A stretch of 64,000 nucleotides of DNA from Strongylocentrotus purpuratus (Eukaryota; Echinodermata; Echinoidea; Camarodonta; Strongylocentrotidae), in contig NW_022145555.1 in assembly GCF_000002235.5 (NCBI RefSeq), forward strand, positions 607,001 to 671,000. The letters run 5' to 3'. Positions 11,263 to 22,772 of the stretch are shown here, in pieces; positions within the stretch are counted from its first letter, which is position 1; each line of letters begins with the position of its first letter. The notes beneath the pieces are model-generated. The model saw only the letters and a program-made list of their open reading frames with translations. It searched no databases and was not told the DNA's origin. The position numbers were made by a program, and so were the translations under genes.

Positions 11263-11466
11263 TAAAAAAATGTTGCATTACCCTTAATGTGCCAAAACAT
11301 CGGTGGGTCGGTCGGAAATCTCTTTTTTGCCCTCCCTCTTTGGGCTGATATTTCTCAGTTTTGAATGCTTTGATACATATTTTGATATGCATTAAACATT
11401 TTTTTATGTGTAAAAAAACGGATTTTGGGGTCGGTCGCAAAGGACAATACAACATCTTTTTTTTAA
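11263..11466 (-). mobile_element. F-family MITE (copy 1)
   Basis: This shares CCAAAACATCGGTGGGTCGG-like sequence, TGGGCTGATATTTCTCAGTT and GGGTCGGTCGCAA with 52187-52617. The larger copy has clearer inverted ends (AAACTTGT..ATTGCCC against GGGCAATACGACAAGTTT). The 75-aa open frame over it is spurious. Confidence 0.65.
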
Positions 11467-11660
11467 CGCCTTATTGTCTCCATTGAGAATAAAGTATTGT
11501 AGAACATGTCGATGCAACTATTCTTCACGTGGCCACTTTGTGTTCGTTTCCCTAATTGGAAGGCATTTCATATCAATAGGCTTAATTGATTGTAAAAAGA
11601 TTCGCTTTTAAAACAAAAATATGCTGATATTCAAATCACATTTTATTTTTTAAATCAACC

Positions 11661-11760
11661 GTCGCTGTTTTCACGAAGTGACGGTATAGTGAAACAAAAT
11701 TGCATTCACTTTGCGTTACGATTTTCCTCACTACCGTCACTTCGTGAAAATAGGGACGCA
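11661..11760. repeat. Short inverted repeat
   Basis: TTTTCACGAAGTGACGGTA near 11668-11686 is the reverse complement of TACCGTCACTTCGTGAAAA near 11733-11751, with a ~45-bp spacer. The symmetry extends outward through CGTCGCTG / TAGGGACG. It resembles a small foldback element. Confidence 0.8.
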
Positions 11761-13341
11761 ATGTCATTAATGTTTTCTCACTGTTGATATTATTGACACG
11801 ATCGCAAAGACTTTCGAGGAATAAAATTAACCTAAAGCTATTTCAATAGCCTTTCCATCACCTTGTAAATTATGCGAACGTTGCAATGACGCGTTATACT
11901 TACAAAGTTAATCAAAACGTGACTTCTATGGGATTTACAATAGGGCAATGCACTTAACTTTGAGTTGATTCCTCGAAAGTCTATATGCGGTCATGGTTTG
12001 TTGTTGTTGTTTTGTTGTTGTTGTTGTTGTTGTCACATAGTGTAATCGTACAAACGATTCAGTGGCGGATCTAGTATTATGTGACATGTGACAAGAATAC
12101 AAATTATATGATGAAGAATAATGTCTTTTTAACGAGGAAGGAAAAAATGAGGTCGCATTTTTTTTCTGGAGGCTCGTTCCCCCTGTATATACCCCCTGGT
12201 TCCGTAACGTTGATTCTCCAACATTGGACAAAGATATTAAAAAATAATACGGGCCTAGTTGTTTCATGCATTATGACGAAATACTTTTGTTTCGATAAAA
12301 GAAGTTTTTTTCTTTAAAAACATCATTAAACTCATGCATCAATATATAGAATATCGAGTTCATTACCTGCTGCATTTTTGTTTTGTTTCATTGTTATGCT
12401 AAGTGTACTTACCGTAATGGCAATTGTCAGTACTAAAACTGGGAGGAATCTAATATTATAAATGTTCAACATTGTCCACATTCAATCTATTGTGTAGAAT
12501 TTCAAAGGGATAGACAGTGGTTTTCTCAATGTCAGAGTATTTTAGAATAGTGTCACTGCAGCTATTAATCTTCATTTTCCACTCTTAATCCAGTTGTATA
12601 TTTTATACGATATTTGATAGGAAGTAATTAACTGAATGATTCCAGTGTATATGGCTTATAGAAACTTAGCTAAAGCAAAAGTACATGTAGTACTTTAAAG
12701 CCTCCTTTAGGATCCATGCAGCTATTTCCAGTATTATGTTCATTTAGATTTGTTTAATGTGTACTGCGCGGTAATCATAATTGTAAAGTGAAGACAAGTT
12801 CAATGAATGTTAATTACTCATTATTTGACATGTTTTGTTTTCAATGATTTGCAATATTGATAGTTTATCACAAGCACTTCTAATAATATTGTGTAAATAA
12901 ATTCAATTGTTTTTTTAATAGTGCGTGGCAGTGGCAAAGAGAGGACTGCAAAGGGGTTGGGGAGAGACTGAAAAGCTGGGGCCAAGAAAGATTTTCATTT
13001 TTGGCCCCATGGCTTCTTTTTGGTCAAAATAAAGTTCCCAGCTTTATTTCCTTTTCCTCCTTTCCTTTCATCTTTTGTGCATTCTTAAACCATGCTCCTT
13101 GTTATGAAAATACTAAGTCTGAAATGTTAAGTGTTTCAATGTTCTGCGCTTTCGATGAAACAATGTTAACCCATTGCTTACTGGAACCTGGTGGTCCCTG
13201 TGTTACGTCTATGGCAATTAGATAATTCAGAAGTCAACGGGTTAATGTCAAATGTGTTTGTAAATATTCCTCTCGTGATACCAAAGAGTCGCACTTACAA
13301 TACTAATGAATGTACGTGTATAATATCCTAAATGCACTAGG

Positions 13342-13645
13342 CCAGCCGCAATTCTCAACCTTTTTGAACTCGAGGCCCACTATGGTTGTTAGAACATTTT
13401 CGAGGCTCACCTTACAAAAAAACAATGAGAAATATTAGCAATGAATCATGACACAGGAAAATAAAGATCGAATTGTCTGATAATTATATGCAGTGGCGAA
13501 TTTATATATTGTTGCACCCGGGACAAACAATGTCTGATATTGGATTTGGGCCACCCCGGACCAAACTTACTAAAGTAGGCCGACTGAACTATATTAATAA
13601 TATAGAAGCGAGAGCGCAAGCGAACTATGGTTGAGAAGCGCTGTT
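13342..13645. mobile_element. Probable non-autonomous hAT-like element
   Basis: The left end CAGCCGCAATTCTCAACCTT and the right end GGTTGAGAAGCGCTG are imperfect inverted copies of the CAGCGNTTCTCAACC terminus often seen in hAT elements. It is about 300 bp with no coding capacity. An 8-bp target duplication could not be confirmed by eye. Confidence 0.5.
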
Positions 13646-14163
13646 GAATAGGCGATGTCTGTGATAACTCATTCCAGTTAATTTTTGTTCTTCTTATGCA
13701 AAGTTCTTTTTAAGATAATGTTATACCTTTTGCAATACTTAATTGTAAATTAAGAGACTAGAGTCTTTAATATACAACGTCATTTTCAAACTTGCATATC
13801 ATTTATACAGAGATTTTTTATGAATGTGTGTGTATATTATTATTACGATGATTATGAACTTCATTCAAAGATTATTATGAATGGAAATTAAAACAATTAA
13901 TTATTAATAAGGAAAAACATAGTACCATATACGAAGTAGATGTATCTTGTTTGTCAAGAACGTGAGAGAAAGAAACAAGGAAATTCAAAGAAAGGAAAAA
14001 AAGAGATACGTTTAACATGTTTGGAAAAGACTCGAGAACGAAAGACTGAGTAATCGATAGAAAGTAAAATAAACAAAATGAGATGAAAGAAGAATAAACA
14101 ATAATAGAATGAGAAATACGTTAAGATATAGCTCTAAAGTCCCCACAGGCGTGTTAATGATTT

Positions 14164-14228
<65 letters not shown>

Positions 14229-15898
14229 TATATATATATTTGGAAAGAAAATAAAAGGGTCCGGGCTACGCCTGGATATGCATTGGAGAAAAGCTTATGC
14301 ATTATGAACCCTAGAAAATGTACAGATCCGAAATCTAAAAGACACAATCATTATGGTGGTTAATTAGATTAATTAATTAATTAATTAGGCTCTTGGATAG
14401 GGGTGAGCACGGAAGGGCAGGTGGCAGGAGGGGGGGGGGCACCTTACAAAAATTAAGTCATAGTACAGGCCCGTAATTATGGTCAGGTGCAAACGCACCC
14501 CCCCCCCCTCCCCCTTCCTCGCTACTGACTATTTAAGGTCCACTTTAAAAAATAAAATATAACAAAAGGTGAGAGCGAGGGGAAAGATGAAGGAAAAAGA
14601 ACATAAGATAATATAATGAGATATAGATTGCTCGAAAACGCTCTTCAAGTATTACAATATTATGTTAATCAGCAAAGAAGTAAGTGAGGGGCATTCAACG
14701 GTTATCGAAAAGTGCTTTTATTGGATGAGAGCCTTCGGTCCTAAAAAGCGCTATATAAGAACTAGCTATTATTATTATTATTATTATGATCAAAATGCGT
14801 TTGATGAAAATATTGATGAAAATACAGCTGAAAATAAAAATAAATGGAGATACGATTAGGAGTGAAAGATAGAAGACATATTTTTTTTGTATTAATTAAC
14901 ATTTATTTCCTTCTCAAATACATGATATAATTATGTAACAATTATTTCAACATAGAGTATACAGTAGATAATTCAGATACGGAAGGAGGCGAAAACCCGG
15001 AAAGCATAGCTTGAGTTGGGAACGCCCATAATAAATTAACACAGGTACCGAGAGAACATTATAGATATTATTATGAAAATTACATTTCATATAACAGAAA
15101 GTTGATAGGAAAGAACAAAAATAGTAAATGGAACAGAGAGAAGGAAAAAAATGAGGAGAGAATTAAGTATAGGAAGGCATGTTCACTTATACAGAGAAAG
15201 TTACTTCAATTGGGCTGTGCATGTGTCTGTGATAACATCATAAAAATAACGAAGTACTACAATTTTAAAATAGACAAAGGGATTATGTTTGTGTGCCCAT
15301 GCATACAACATTTTCCCGCTTTTAAAGGGGCAAGGGGTCTATTCCCTCCTGGCCTAGTAATTGTGCCCCCTCAAATTTTTATAATGGAGTATTTTTCTAA
15401 CGGAGTGCCGCGGGAGTATTTTAATAATATTAATAATATATTTGGGGAATAACGTCAACGTCATGGAAACAAAGAATATAGTAACCACAGGATGCCTAAA
15501 TATATACCACTTTGGATATTTTGATGAGGAAATGACATTTCAGAGATGGTAAAGTGTATTTTTCCTCGCTTGTTTCGCTCGCTCGCAAAATTTGGAATGG
15601 GTATAGAGTTTCGGGCAACGAGGTCCCATGAATATCCACGTAATGATGTTATGACGATAATTATGTAAGCACCCCGCTGCTCAAATATCGTCATGATTCG
15701 GGCAGCCTGAATATAACCTTATTTATGTATTTTTAAATTAAACTTTAACACAACAAAAAAGTGTCTTTTTTCTCCTCGTTCGCTTCACTATTCTCGCAAA
15801 ATTGATAAATGATTCCTGGCCACGAGATGACCGGAAATAATAATTTTAGATTTGATCTAATGTATATTGATGACTAATTAAACAAATTTGCAACAATT

Positions 15899-15929
<31 letters not shown>

Positions 15930-16284
15930 CGCTCGCTCGCAATATTTCAGATCCAGATATTATATCTTCGGGCCAAAGGCCCACACGGCCCTCACGCGAA
16001 AATGTGCCCATATACCAATATGCCTATGTAGAAGAGAGATGGAAAACTAACTCTTTGATTAAGCTTGGATTAGGGTGGCGTGACGCGAAACCTTTTAACT
16101 CCTAAAAAGGTGCCCTGACTATTAAAAAAAGGTTAACAAACGATGATCTAGTAAATTAAGACTGGAGCCCCCCCCCCCCCCATACAATATGCCTGAGCCC
16201 TCCTCGCCACTGCGTTTGCACAAGTTCATTACGACAAGGGCATCAACCTAGAGGAGGTAGGTCACTGGCCCGGCCCCCCCCCCA
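13646..16284. other. Intergenic, microsatellite-rich
   Basis: A (TA)n run covers 14165-14240 and is the source of an artefactual Tyr/Ile open frame on the minus strand. TTAATTAA repeats lie at 14360-14390, paired G- and C-runs at 14430-14515, and a poly-T run at 15907-15930. No recognisable gene. Confidence 0.5.
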
Positions 16285-16625
16285 CTCAATGTTATTTAGG
16301 GTACGCATATGCTCGTTCCCTCCTTTTGAAAGCACCCCCTATCTGAGGACTGCTAATATTTCCGAACCCCCCTTTCGCGGGCATTTCGCGGGCTTTTCCT
16401 GCCTTGGAGACCCCCCTAAATCAGGAAAAATGCTCAATGTACCCCCTCAATCCGGAATAATTTCTCAGTAGTCCAAAGAGATGAGAAAAAAAGGAAAAAA
16501 AACACCCCTTTTTTAAAGAAATCTCCGGGTGAAAAGTCAAATACACCTTTTTTTACAATTCTCGGGCCGGACTTTGTCGCACTAAAAGTACTCCTTTACC
16601 GGACATTTGGCAACACGCATGCGGT
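16285..16625 (+). repeat. E-family dispersed repeat (copy 1)
   Basis: TTTCGCGGGCTTTTCCTGCC, GGAAAAATGCTCAATGTACC, AGTCCAAAGAGATGAGA and TTCTCGGGCCGGACTTTGT recur in the same order at 54700-54940. Parts recur at 18240-18370 and 58680-58890 (CGGACTTT next to ACTTTACACACC, and the motif AGGGTACGCATATG). It is probably a transposon, but no terminus or coding region is clear. Confidence 0.6.
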
Positions 16626-16979
16626 CATTCCGACCTCTGAGTGCAGGCGCGGATCCAGGATTTTCCAATAGGGGGGGGGGGGGCCGGAAATTTGAAAATT
16701 GCGCAGACCTTTTTTTAAAACTCAACATATCAATACTTACAAGGTCATATTAGAAGCACCATACAATTTTTGTCATTACAATCGGGGGGGGGGGGCTATA
16801 ACCTCTTGCCCGAAAAAGTAATTTTCAGGTTTCATAATTCGGCTAGTGAGCGAAGCGATCGAGCAAAAATTTGAGCATAATATGTACATGTATATTACGA
16901 AAGTGTTATTTATCACGAAAATAAACGAGAAAAGATATCAAAAATTCATATTCGGGCAGCTCGCTGTCCCCCCCCCCCC

Positions 16980-17665
16980 CCCCATTACGCGCGAAGCGCA
17001 GAAGCTGTGATGTTTCATGAAATTATTAGAGGAGAGGATTCGTTGAACCATTCTCGACTCGATCTAAATCATTGTTTGAATTTATTTTGTCCCCACCCCC
17101 TCTCGCGCGAAGCGCGGAAACTTTGACCTTTCATAGTTTAATAAAATTATTAGAGAAAGAATTAGAAGATTCGTTGTTCCATTCTCGACTCTAAATCCTT
17201 GTTTGAATTTAGTTCGTCATCCCCCCCCCCCTCTCGCGCGAAGCGCGGAAGCTTTGACCTTTCATTACTTATTAGGGAAAGAAGAAGATTTGTTGTACCA
17301 TTCTCGACTCTTATTCCTTGTCTGAATTCAGTTCCCCTCCCCCTCCCGCGCGAAGCGCGGAAACTTTGACCTTTCATAGTTTAATGAAATTATTAGAGAA
17401 AGAATTAGAAGATTCGTTGTTCCATTCTCGACTCTAAATCCTTGTTTGAATTTAGTTCGTCATCCCCCCCTCTCGCGCGAAGCGCGGAAGCTTTGACCTT
17501 TCATTAATTATTAGGGAAAGAAGAAGATTTGTTGTACCATTCTCGACTCTTATTCCTTGTCTGAATTCAGTTCCCCTCCCCCTCCCGCGCGTAGCGCGGA
17601 AGCTTTGACATTTCATTAAATTATTAGAGAAAGAAGACGATTCGTTGTACCGTTCTCGACTTGTC
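16980..17665 (-). repeat. S-family tandem repeat array (copy 3, inverted)
   Basis: About six units of CGCGCGAAGCGCGGAAGCTT / TTGACCTTTCATT / TTCTCGACTCTTATTCCTTG. Within it a two-unit block of roughly 240 bp is itself repeated almost identically (17100-17340 and 17345-17585), which points to recent unequal exchange. The open frame at 17162-17377 simply reads this repeat. Confidence 0.8.
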
Positions 17666-18379
17666 AGAATTTCAAAAATATTTCCTTGTCTGCTCCTTTT
17701 TCGTCTTATGTCCTCTCACTGCCCCTACCGCCCCTGGCTACGCGCCTGCTTTACAGGGACAATGAAACAATCATGATTGTGATAGCACACAATTAGACTA
17801 GTAGAAATGAAAGATTTATTACACCAACCATTTATAAATCCATGGTTTTACCAACATAAGTTCAAATACAAGCACAAGCGAGTTGGTATGAGCTGAATCC
17901 AAATGAAGGGCAAAATAAGAGTTGTGAAGCGGCCCTACCGCTAATTTAAAATTTGACTGTTGAGTATATAGCTTCTATTTAAAAGACATCCAAAATAGTG
18001 TGCCCTTTTTAAATTTCTCACTAAAGAGTGGTGACCTTTGTAGCGCAGGGGCTGTTTTTAACGTTTAACTTTGAATCCGCGGCTCGAGATTTTATGCGGC
18101 CGGCCCGGCCCCCTCTATTCAATGACGTTTGCTAAGCCTACAAAAATGACCCCAAATCTCCCGATTACAGTTTTTCCCTTATTCGTTGTTACTGTCACTA
18201 AGCGCCATTTCCTCCCACCCCCCACCCCTCCCCCCCCCCCCCACTCACTCAGTGTTATCTAGGGTACGCGCAATTATGTTCCCTCTCTTTGAAAGCACCC
18301 CTCTATCTCTGGTGTGTAAAGTCAGTACGGGCCGGACTTTGTTGCGTGAAAAGTAACCCTTTTTTGGAGATTTTGGAAA

Positions 18380-18690
18380 CACAAATTGGGGGGGGGGGGG
18401 GGGGGGACTTTCTTCGTTATCATTTCTCCTTTTTTTTTCTCTCTCTCTCTCTGTTTCTTTTCTCTTCTTTTTTTCTCTTCTCTTTTCTTTTCTCTTCTCC
18501 TTTCTTTTCTCTTCTCCTTTCTTTTCTCTTCTCCTTTTTTTCTTCTCTTCTCCTTTCCTTTCAGTTTTTCTCTTCTTTTCTTCCTCTTTTTTTCTTTTTT
18601 TTTTGCGCCGCCAATAGGGGGGGCCGCGGCCGTTTCGCCCCCCCCCCTGGATCCGCCACTGAAGTGGGGGGGGGGGGGGGGGGGGTCACT
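18380..18690. repeat. Poly-G runs flanking a polypyrimidine tract
   Basis: A G-run of about 20 bp at 18387-18407, a C/T-only stretch at 18420-18605 and another G-run at 18664-18687. All overlapping open frames (Phe/Ser-Leu or Lys/Glu/Arg rich) are low-complexity artefacts. Confidence 0.9.
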
Positions 18691-20298
18691 GGTAGACATT
18701 TTCGAAAAGAACCATCAAATAAGGGGGATAGGATGCTCAGTCTGATATACGGAAAAAATTGGTAGGAAACAGTTAATGGCCTATTAGTGCTACATGCTAA
18801 GTGCTCTCACTTTGAAATTTGATGTGAGAATTCAATGCAAGATATATTATTGGCCGATTAACACTATATTTTTTTAAAGTCCTTCTTTTGTTTCTTCTTC
18901 TAATTAAGGAAAGTGCTGCGTCAATTAGGCCTGATGTCCTTCCCTTTTTTCTTCTTCCACGGTTCTTCTTCTTCTTCTTCTTTTCCTCCTTCGTTATTCT
19001 TCTTCTTCTCCCTCTTATTGTTCTTGTTCTTCTTTTTCTTTTTAATCTTTCGTCCGATCCAACAAGATTATGGTGGGTGATTCCAGACTAGCTAATTTGT
19101 TGCGCATATTATTTAGAAAACAATTTGCAGATGTAATTTGATGTTTTAAAGATCTGAAATAATTGGTGGTACTTTGTGAGTTTTGTTATCATTTTAAAAA
19201 ATTAATACTCATTGATTAAATAATTTTATACTTCTTTGTTTAATGATCAAGTTTATAAAGAGGTAAATAATATTATTATGTTGGCTATAATTAATGTGAA
19301 TTGTAAATGAAATCATTTGATAAATGCCAACCCTTAAATCGGCAACAGAATTACCGCGCGAAGATATGATATTATGAAACTATGGCTTAGAACTGTGCGT
19401 GTAAAGTCCAGCTGCCTGACGAAAAGCCAAACAACATTTCAGCTATTAGATATTATGGTATGTAAAATCACCTTTTATAATTGTTGAATATTTATGTTCT
19501 AAATCTCTGTGAAATACAGGAAATAAACCACGTCTCTGTTGACATTGCTCTTGCCTTTCCGGGAGTAGACTATATCGCCTGTCGAGCTGTCGGACACTCT
19601 GACTTTGCCTTTGGCACGCATTGCGTACGGGCGCGGCTGGGGTTGGGTTGGCCGGGCGTGATCGTGGACGTGGATAGTGTCTCCGCTCGCCTCATCACTC
19701 GAGCTGAGCTGAGCTGAGATCGAGAGTTGAGTCATGAGACTGTCTGAGTGTGTGGTTCGTACAAATAGCCCTGACTATGGCTAGATGGTATCACTGCAAT
19801 GATCAATTTTGTTAAAAAGGGATAAATTGAACAGAGACAGAGAGAGATCTGCAGACAGACGGTGCATGTATTCGGTCAGACAGCCGTTTCGACAGCTGTA
19901 ACAATTTTAAAAATAATTTGCGAGCCACAAAACTTGCACAAATCAAGCAGCTGAACAACTTTTCTTAACTCTCAAAATTAAATCAGATTTAGGGCCCCGG
20001 AAAGATCTCCAACTTAGCTCAAAATTGGTCAGTGTCGCAAGACTTTCTGCACTTCTGCGTTCTCTTAGTCTTAGCACATGCGCTAACATGCATAGCCATA
20101 TGTAGAAGTCTATTGCGAAACAACTGCGTGTGCTGTCGCAATGAATTTAGTATGTGTGTGAAGAGAATCACTTCCGTGTTCACTCCATCGCAGTGAATTT
20201 GCAAATGACGCATTTGCCGATGTGCGAGAGGTATTTAAAGTTAAACGATACCCTTGCCATGCGGTATCGCTCGGCCAGTATTCGGTCAACGCGCGCAT
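18691..20298. other. Intergenic; one CpG-rich patch of unknown meaning
   Basis: 18786-18900 shares a ~100-bp dispersed repeat with 23385-23490 (landmark GATGTGAGAATTCAATGCAAG). A GC- and CpG-rich patch at 19540-19735 stands out from its AT-rich surroundings and has ~78-aa open frames on both strands, neither resembling a known family. It could be an unlinked first exon or CpG island, but nothing supports a particular gene. Confidence 0.4.
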
Positions 20299-21052
20299 TA
20301 GCCTATAATCTAGGCGGAGTGCCGAGCTTTTTTCTTTGCTGCTAGACTAACCCTAAGCAGAACGTCTGATACGGCGAGACTACGAACCGTGAGTCGCGAA
20401 GCGGCTCACCGCCTATAATTACTGGTCTAGCTAATCAATATTCATATAGGGTCTATATTCAAAATGGCAGATCTATGAATCATTCAACAGCCCTACCAAA
20501 TAAGGTACACCTATGTTACGTTCGAGGGATTCAAGGGGATTGCTTGGTATATTGCACGGTATATTGCACTCTTTCCGAAACCAGTAGGTAATGTAACAAA
20601 AATATACCTGCCGGCTTCAATAACGCTACGAATAGCGGATTCCTGCAGTTCTCTGAATTTTCCATTAGGAATGCCTAGTTTGTTGGCCGCATATGATAAA
20701 CTTTCTCGCAGAAGATCGTCGTCGCATGAACTACCCGCCATCTCGGATGAAGAAAATGACGTAATGTCACGTGATTTATAATATGCATATGCATAGACTC
20801 TTCTCCATACGTGTTTCTGATTGGTTGAGTTCATTTCGTATTCATGAGGTTTTTTCGTACGAAAAACTGCCACGGATTCATGGTCGATAATAAAAAAAAC
20901 AATGACTAAAGCTAGACCAGTGATTACAGTATAGGCGGTGAGCCGCTTCGCGACTCACGGTTCGTAGTCTCGCCGTATCAGACGTTCTGCTTAGGGTTAG
21001 TCTAGATAGCAGCAAAGAAAAAAGCTCGGCACTCCGCCTAGATTATAGGCTA
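20299..21052. mobile_element. Long-TIR DNA transposon carrying a RecQ-like helicase fragment
   Basis: Near-identical terminal inverted repeats of about 134-142 bp (20299-20432 and 20911-21052) start TAGCCTATAATCTAGGCGGA. They differ by a 4-bp indel and a few bases. The flanks share TCAACGC..CAT (20286-20298 and 21053-21061), consistent with an ~9-bp target duplication with a GC microindel on one side. Long TIRs and a 9-bp duplication suggest a Mutator-like element, but no transposase is present. The ~480-bp interior is mostly the helicase open frame. Confidence 0.8.
20511..20741 (-). pseudogene. RecQ-like helicase N-terminal fragment inside a transposon
   Basis: The 76-aa reading frame from the ATG at 20741 begins MAGSSCDDD. 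It contains FRELQESAI (Q-motif-like region of RecQ helicases) and then TLPTGFGKSAIY, the Walker A motif in the RecQ arrangement. It stops at 20511, and a potential donor (ATAG followed by GTGTAC) coincides with the stop. Only motifs 0 and I are present; motifs Ia-VI, RQC and HRDC are absent, so it cannot be an active helicase alone. An in-frame extension upstream to 20873 adds residues without features. It is either a captured host first exon or the remnant of an autonomous transposon that encoded a helicase. Confidence 0.7.
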
Positions 21053-21364
21053 TCAACGCATTGAAATTCAGTGCTTTATCGCGCAATTGTGTGAAAATAG
21101 TGCGCAAATACGCTTCGCTCTTTGGCAACGGAGATACCACGCACAAATCGCGTGACCGAATTCTGGGCAGAAAAATGCTCCGTCTTCTTTCGGAAGTATT
21201 TTGCTTATCATTATTCTATATTTTAAGTGACTATAAAATCCTGTTAGAGGAATAAATTTCTTTTCTTTTGATGGGTAGATTGCCAAATAAAAGAGGTAAG
21301 AATTCAAAATATTAGTGATTTCCCCTTAAGTGACCGAATACTGGGCACTCTACCCTATTCATTA

Positions 21365-22772
21365 TCCCTAAATTATCTACATGCTTAACTACTTCGGTTC
21401 CACTTACCAACTTGACTACTTCAATCCGTTTAATGGTCCCTTTTCATTACGAACTCGTAGCTTGTGCACAGTTTTTCCGTTATAATCATTTTGCCTTCGG
21501 CGTAGACTACAAGAGACGCAACCCGGCTGCAAGATTTTCTTCATGGATTCCGATGTATTTATACGGTATCCCTAAATTATCTACATGCTTAACTACTTCG
21601 GTTCCACTTACCAACTTGACTACTTCAATCCGTTTAATGGTCCCTTTTCATTACGAACTCGTAGCTCGTGCACAGTTTTTCCGTTATAATCTTTACTTAC
21701 TTACTTACTTACTTTACTTTAATCCATCGATGTTGGTAGGACAGAGCCTGTTCATCGATCGATTGAATTCCTTTGCATCAATACTTCTGTTTGTTGTGGT
21801 TTCGTGTCGAGGTGTGTGTGTGGAGGGTGGAATAGTTCTGCATTCTTCTATTTACTTTCAAAGTCATATACTGAAGGTGAATTCTTCCAATAGTTATCGA
21901 GTTTGTTTTTGAAGGCATTTACAGATGGGGCATTAACCACTTCTTCAGATAGGCTATTCCATGTGTCCACTACTCTATTCGAGAAAAAGAATTTCCTGAT
22001 GTCGAGATGTGAATATGTCTTCTCTAGTTTCAGAGTATGGCCTCGTGTTCTGTTTTCCTTGCATAAATGTAGTAGGTTTGTCTGAGTGGTGTATAAGCCA
22101 TGGAGGTACATGTACTTGTAAACATCAATCATATCTCCTCTCTTTCTGCGATGGGCAAGAGACGGTAGCTTCAGGTATCTCAGACGTGTTTCGTATGGAA
22201 GATTCTTCAGTCTAGGTACCATCTTTGTAGCTCTTTGTTGGACGCTTTCAAGTCTCTTTTGTTCACCTATCCTGTATGGTGACCATGCAGCTTGTCCGTA
22301 CTCCAAGACAGACCTTACAAGGCCTATGTACAAGAGTTTGAAAGTGTCCGTGTCCATGTTTGCGAATGATCTTCGTATCACCCCCAGTAGCCTGTTACAT
22401 TTGTAGACCCAGGGATATAACATGGGATATGTGGTCTTTGAAGGTCAGCTTAGAATCGACAAGCACACCGAGATCCCTTTCCACTTTAGATTCTTTCAGG
22501 ATTGTAGTTTCATTGCCATTCTTCATGCGATAATCATAACTTGAGGGGGACCTGCCAATTTTCAACACAGTACACTTCTCTGGGTGAAATCTAAATCATT
22601 TTGCCTTCGGCGTAAACTACAAGAGACGCAACCCGGCTGCAAGATTTTCTTCATGGATGTCGATCTTGACCCATAATTTCCTGAAAAGGGACCATTAAAC
22701 GAATTGAAGTAGTCAAGTTGGTAGGTGGAACCGAAGCATGGAGATAATTTAGGGATATAAATACATCGGAAA
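21365..22772. repeat. Duplicated and partly inverted repeat block interrupted by a LINE
   Basis: A 204-bp unit starts at 21365 and again at 21569 (TCCCTAAATTATCTACATGC; CGTTTAATGGTCCCTTTT; CATTTTGCCTTCGGCGTA). The second copy is split after CCGTTATAAT at about 21691 and resumes at 22592. A partial inverted copy follows at 22684-22772. Open frames at 21412-21912 read this repeat. Confidence 0.8.
21692..22592 (-). mobile_element. 5'-truncated non-LTR retrotransposon, reverse transcriptase C-terminal part
   Basis: On the minus strand, 22590-22424 encodes RT residues including FHPEKCTVLKIG and ERDLGVLVDSKLTF. One frameshift follows at about 22424, then 22423-21848 continues with VYKCNRLLGVIRRSF, LYIGLVRSVLEYGQAAWSPY and LPYETRLRYLKLPSLAHRR. 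This order is typical of the thumb and C-terminal region of CR1/Jockey-group reverse transcriptases. The catalytic YxDD region is missing. The 3' end at 21692 is a (TAAG)n run, a common LINE tail. A short AATC direct repeat flanks the insertion. It is inactive. Confidence 0.85.

Larger units (their letters stand above)
10968..13339. other. Intergenic, mostly unique AT-rich DNA
   Basis: Besides the F-family element and the inverted repeat listed separately, I see a (TTG)n run at 12001-12030 and a short GTGGCGGATCTAG motif at 12062 typical of dispersed repeats in this window. No open frame here shows domain features or splice-consistent neighbours. Confidence 0.5.

Noticed and set aside
18289..18765. 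158-aa and 125-aa frames
   Set aside because: They cover poly-G and C/T tracts; no protein features.
20511..20873. Host RecQ helicase gene
   Set aside because: Only the Walker A region is present and it is enclosed by transposon TIRs; no further helicase motifs nearby on the same strand.
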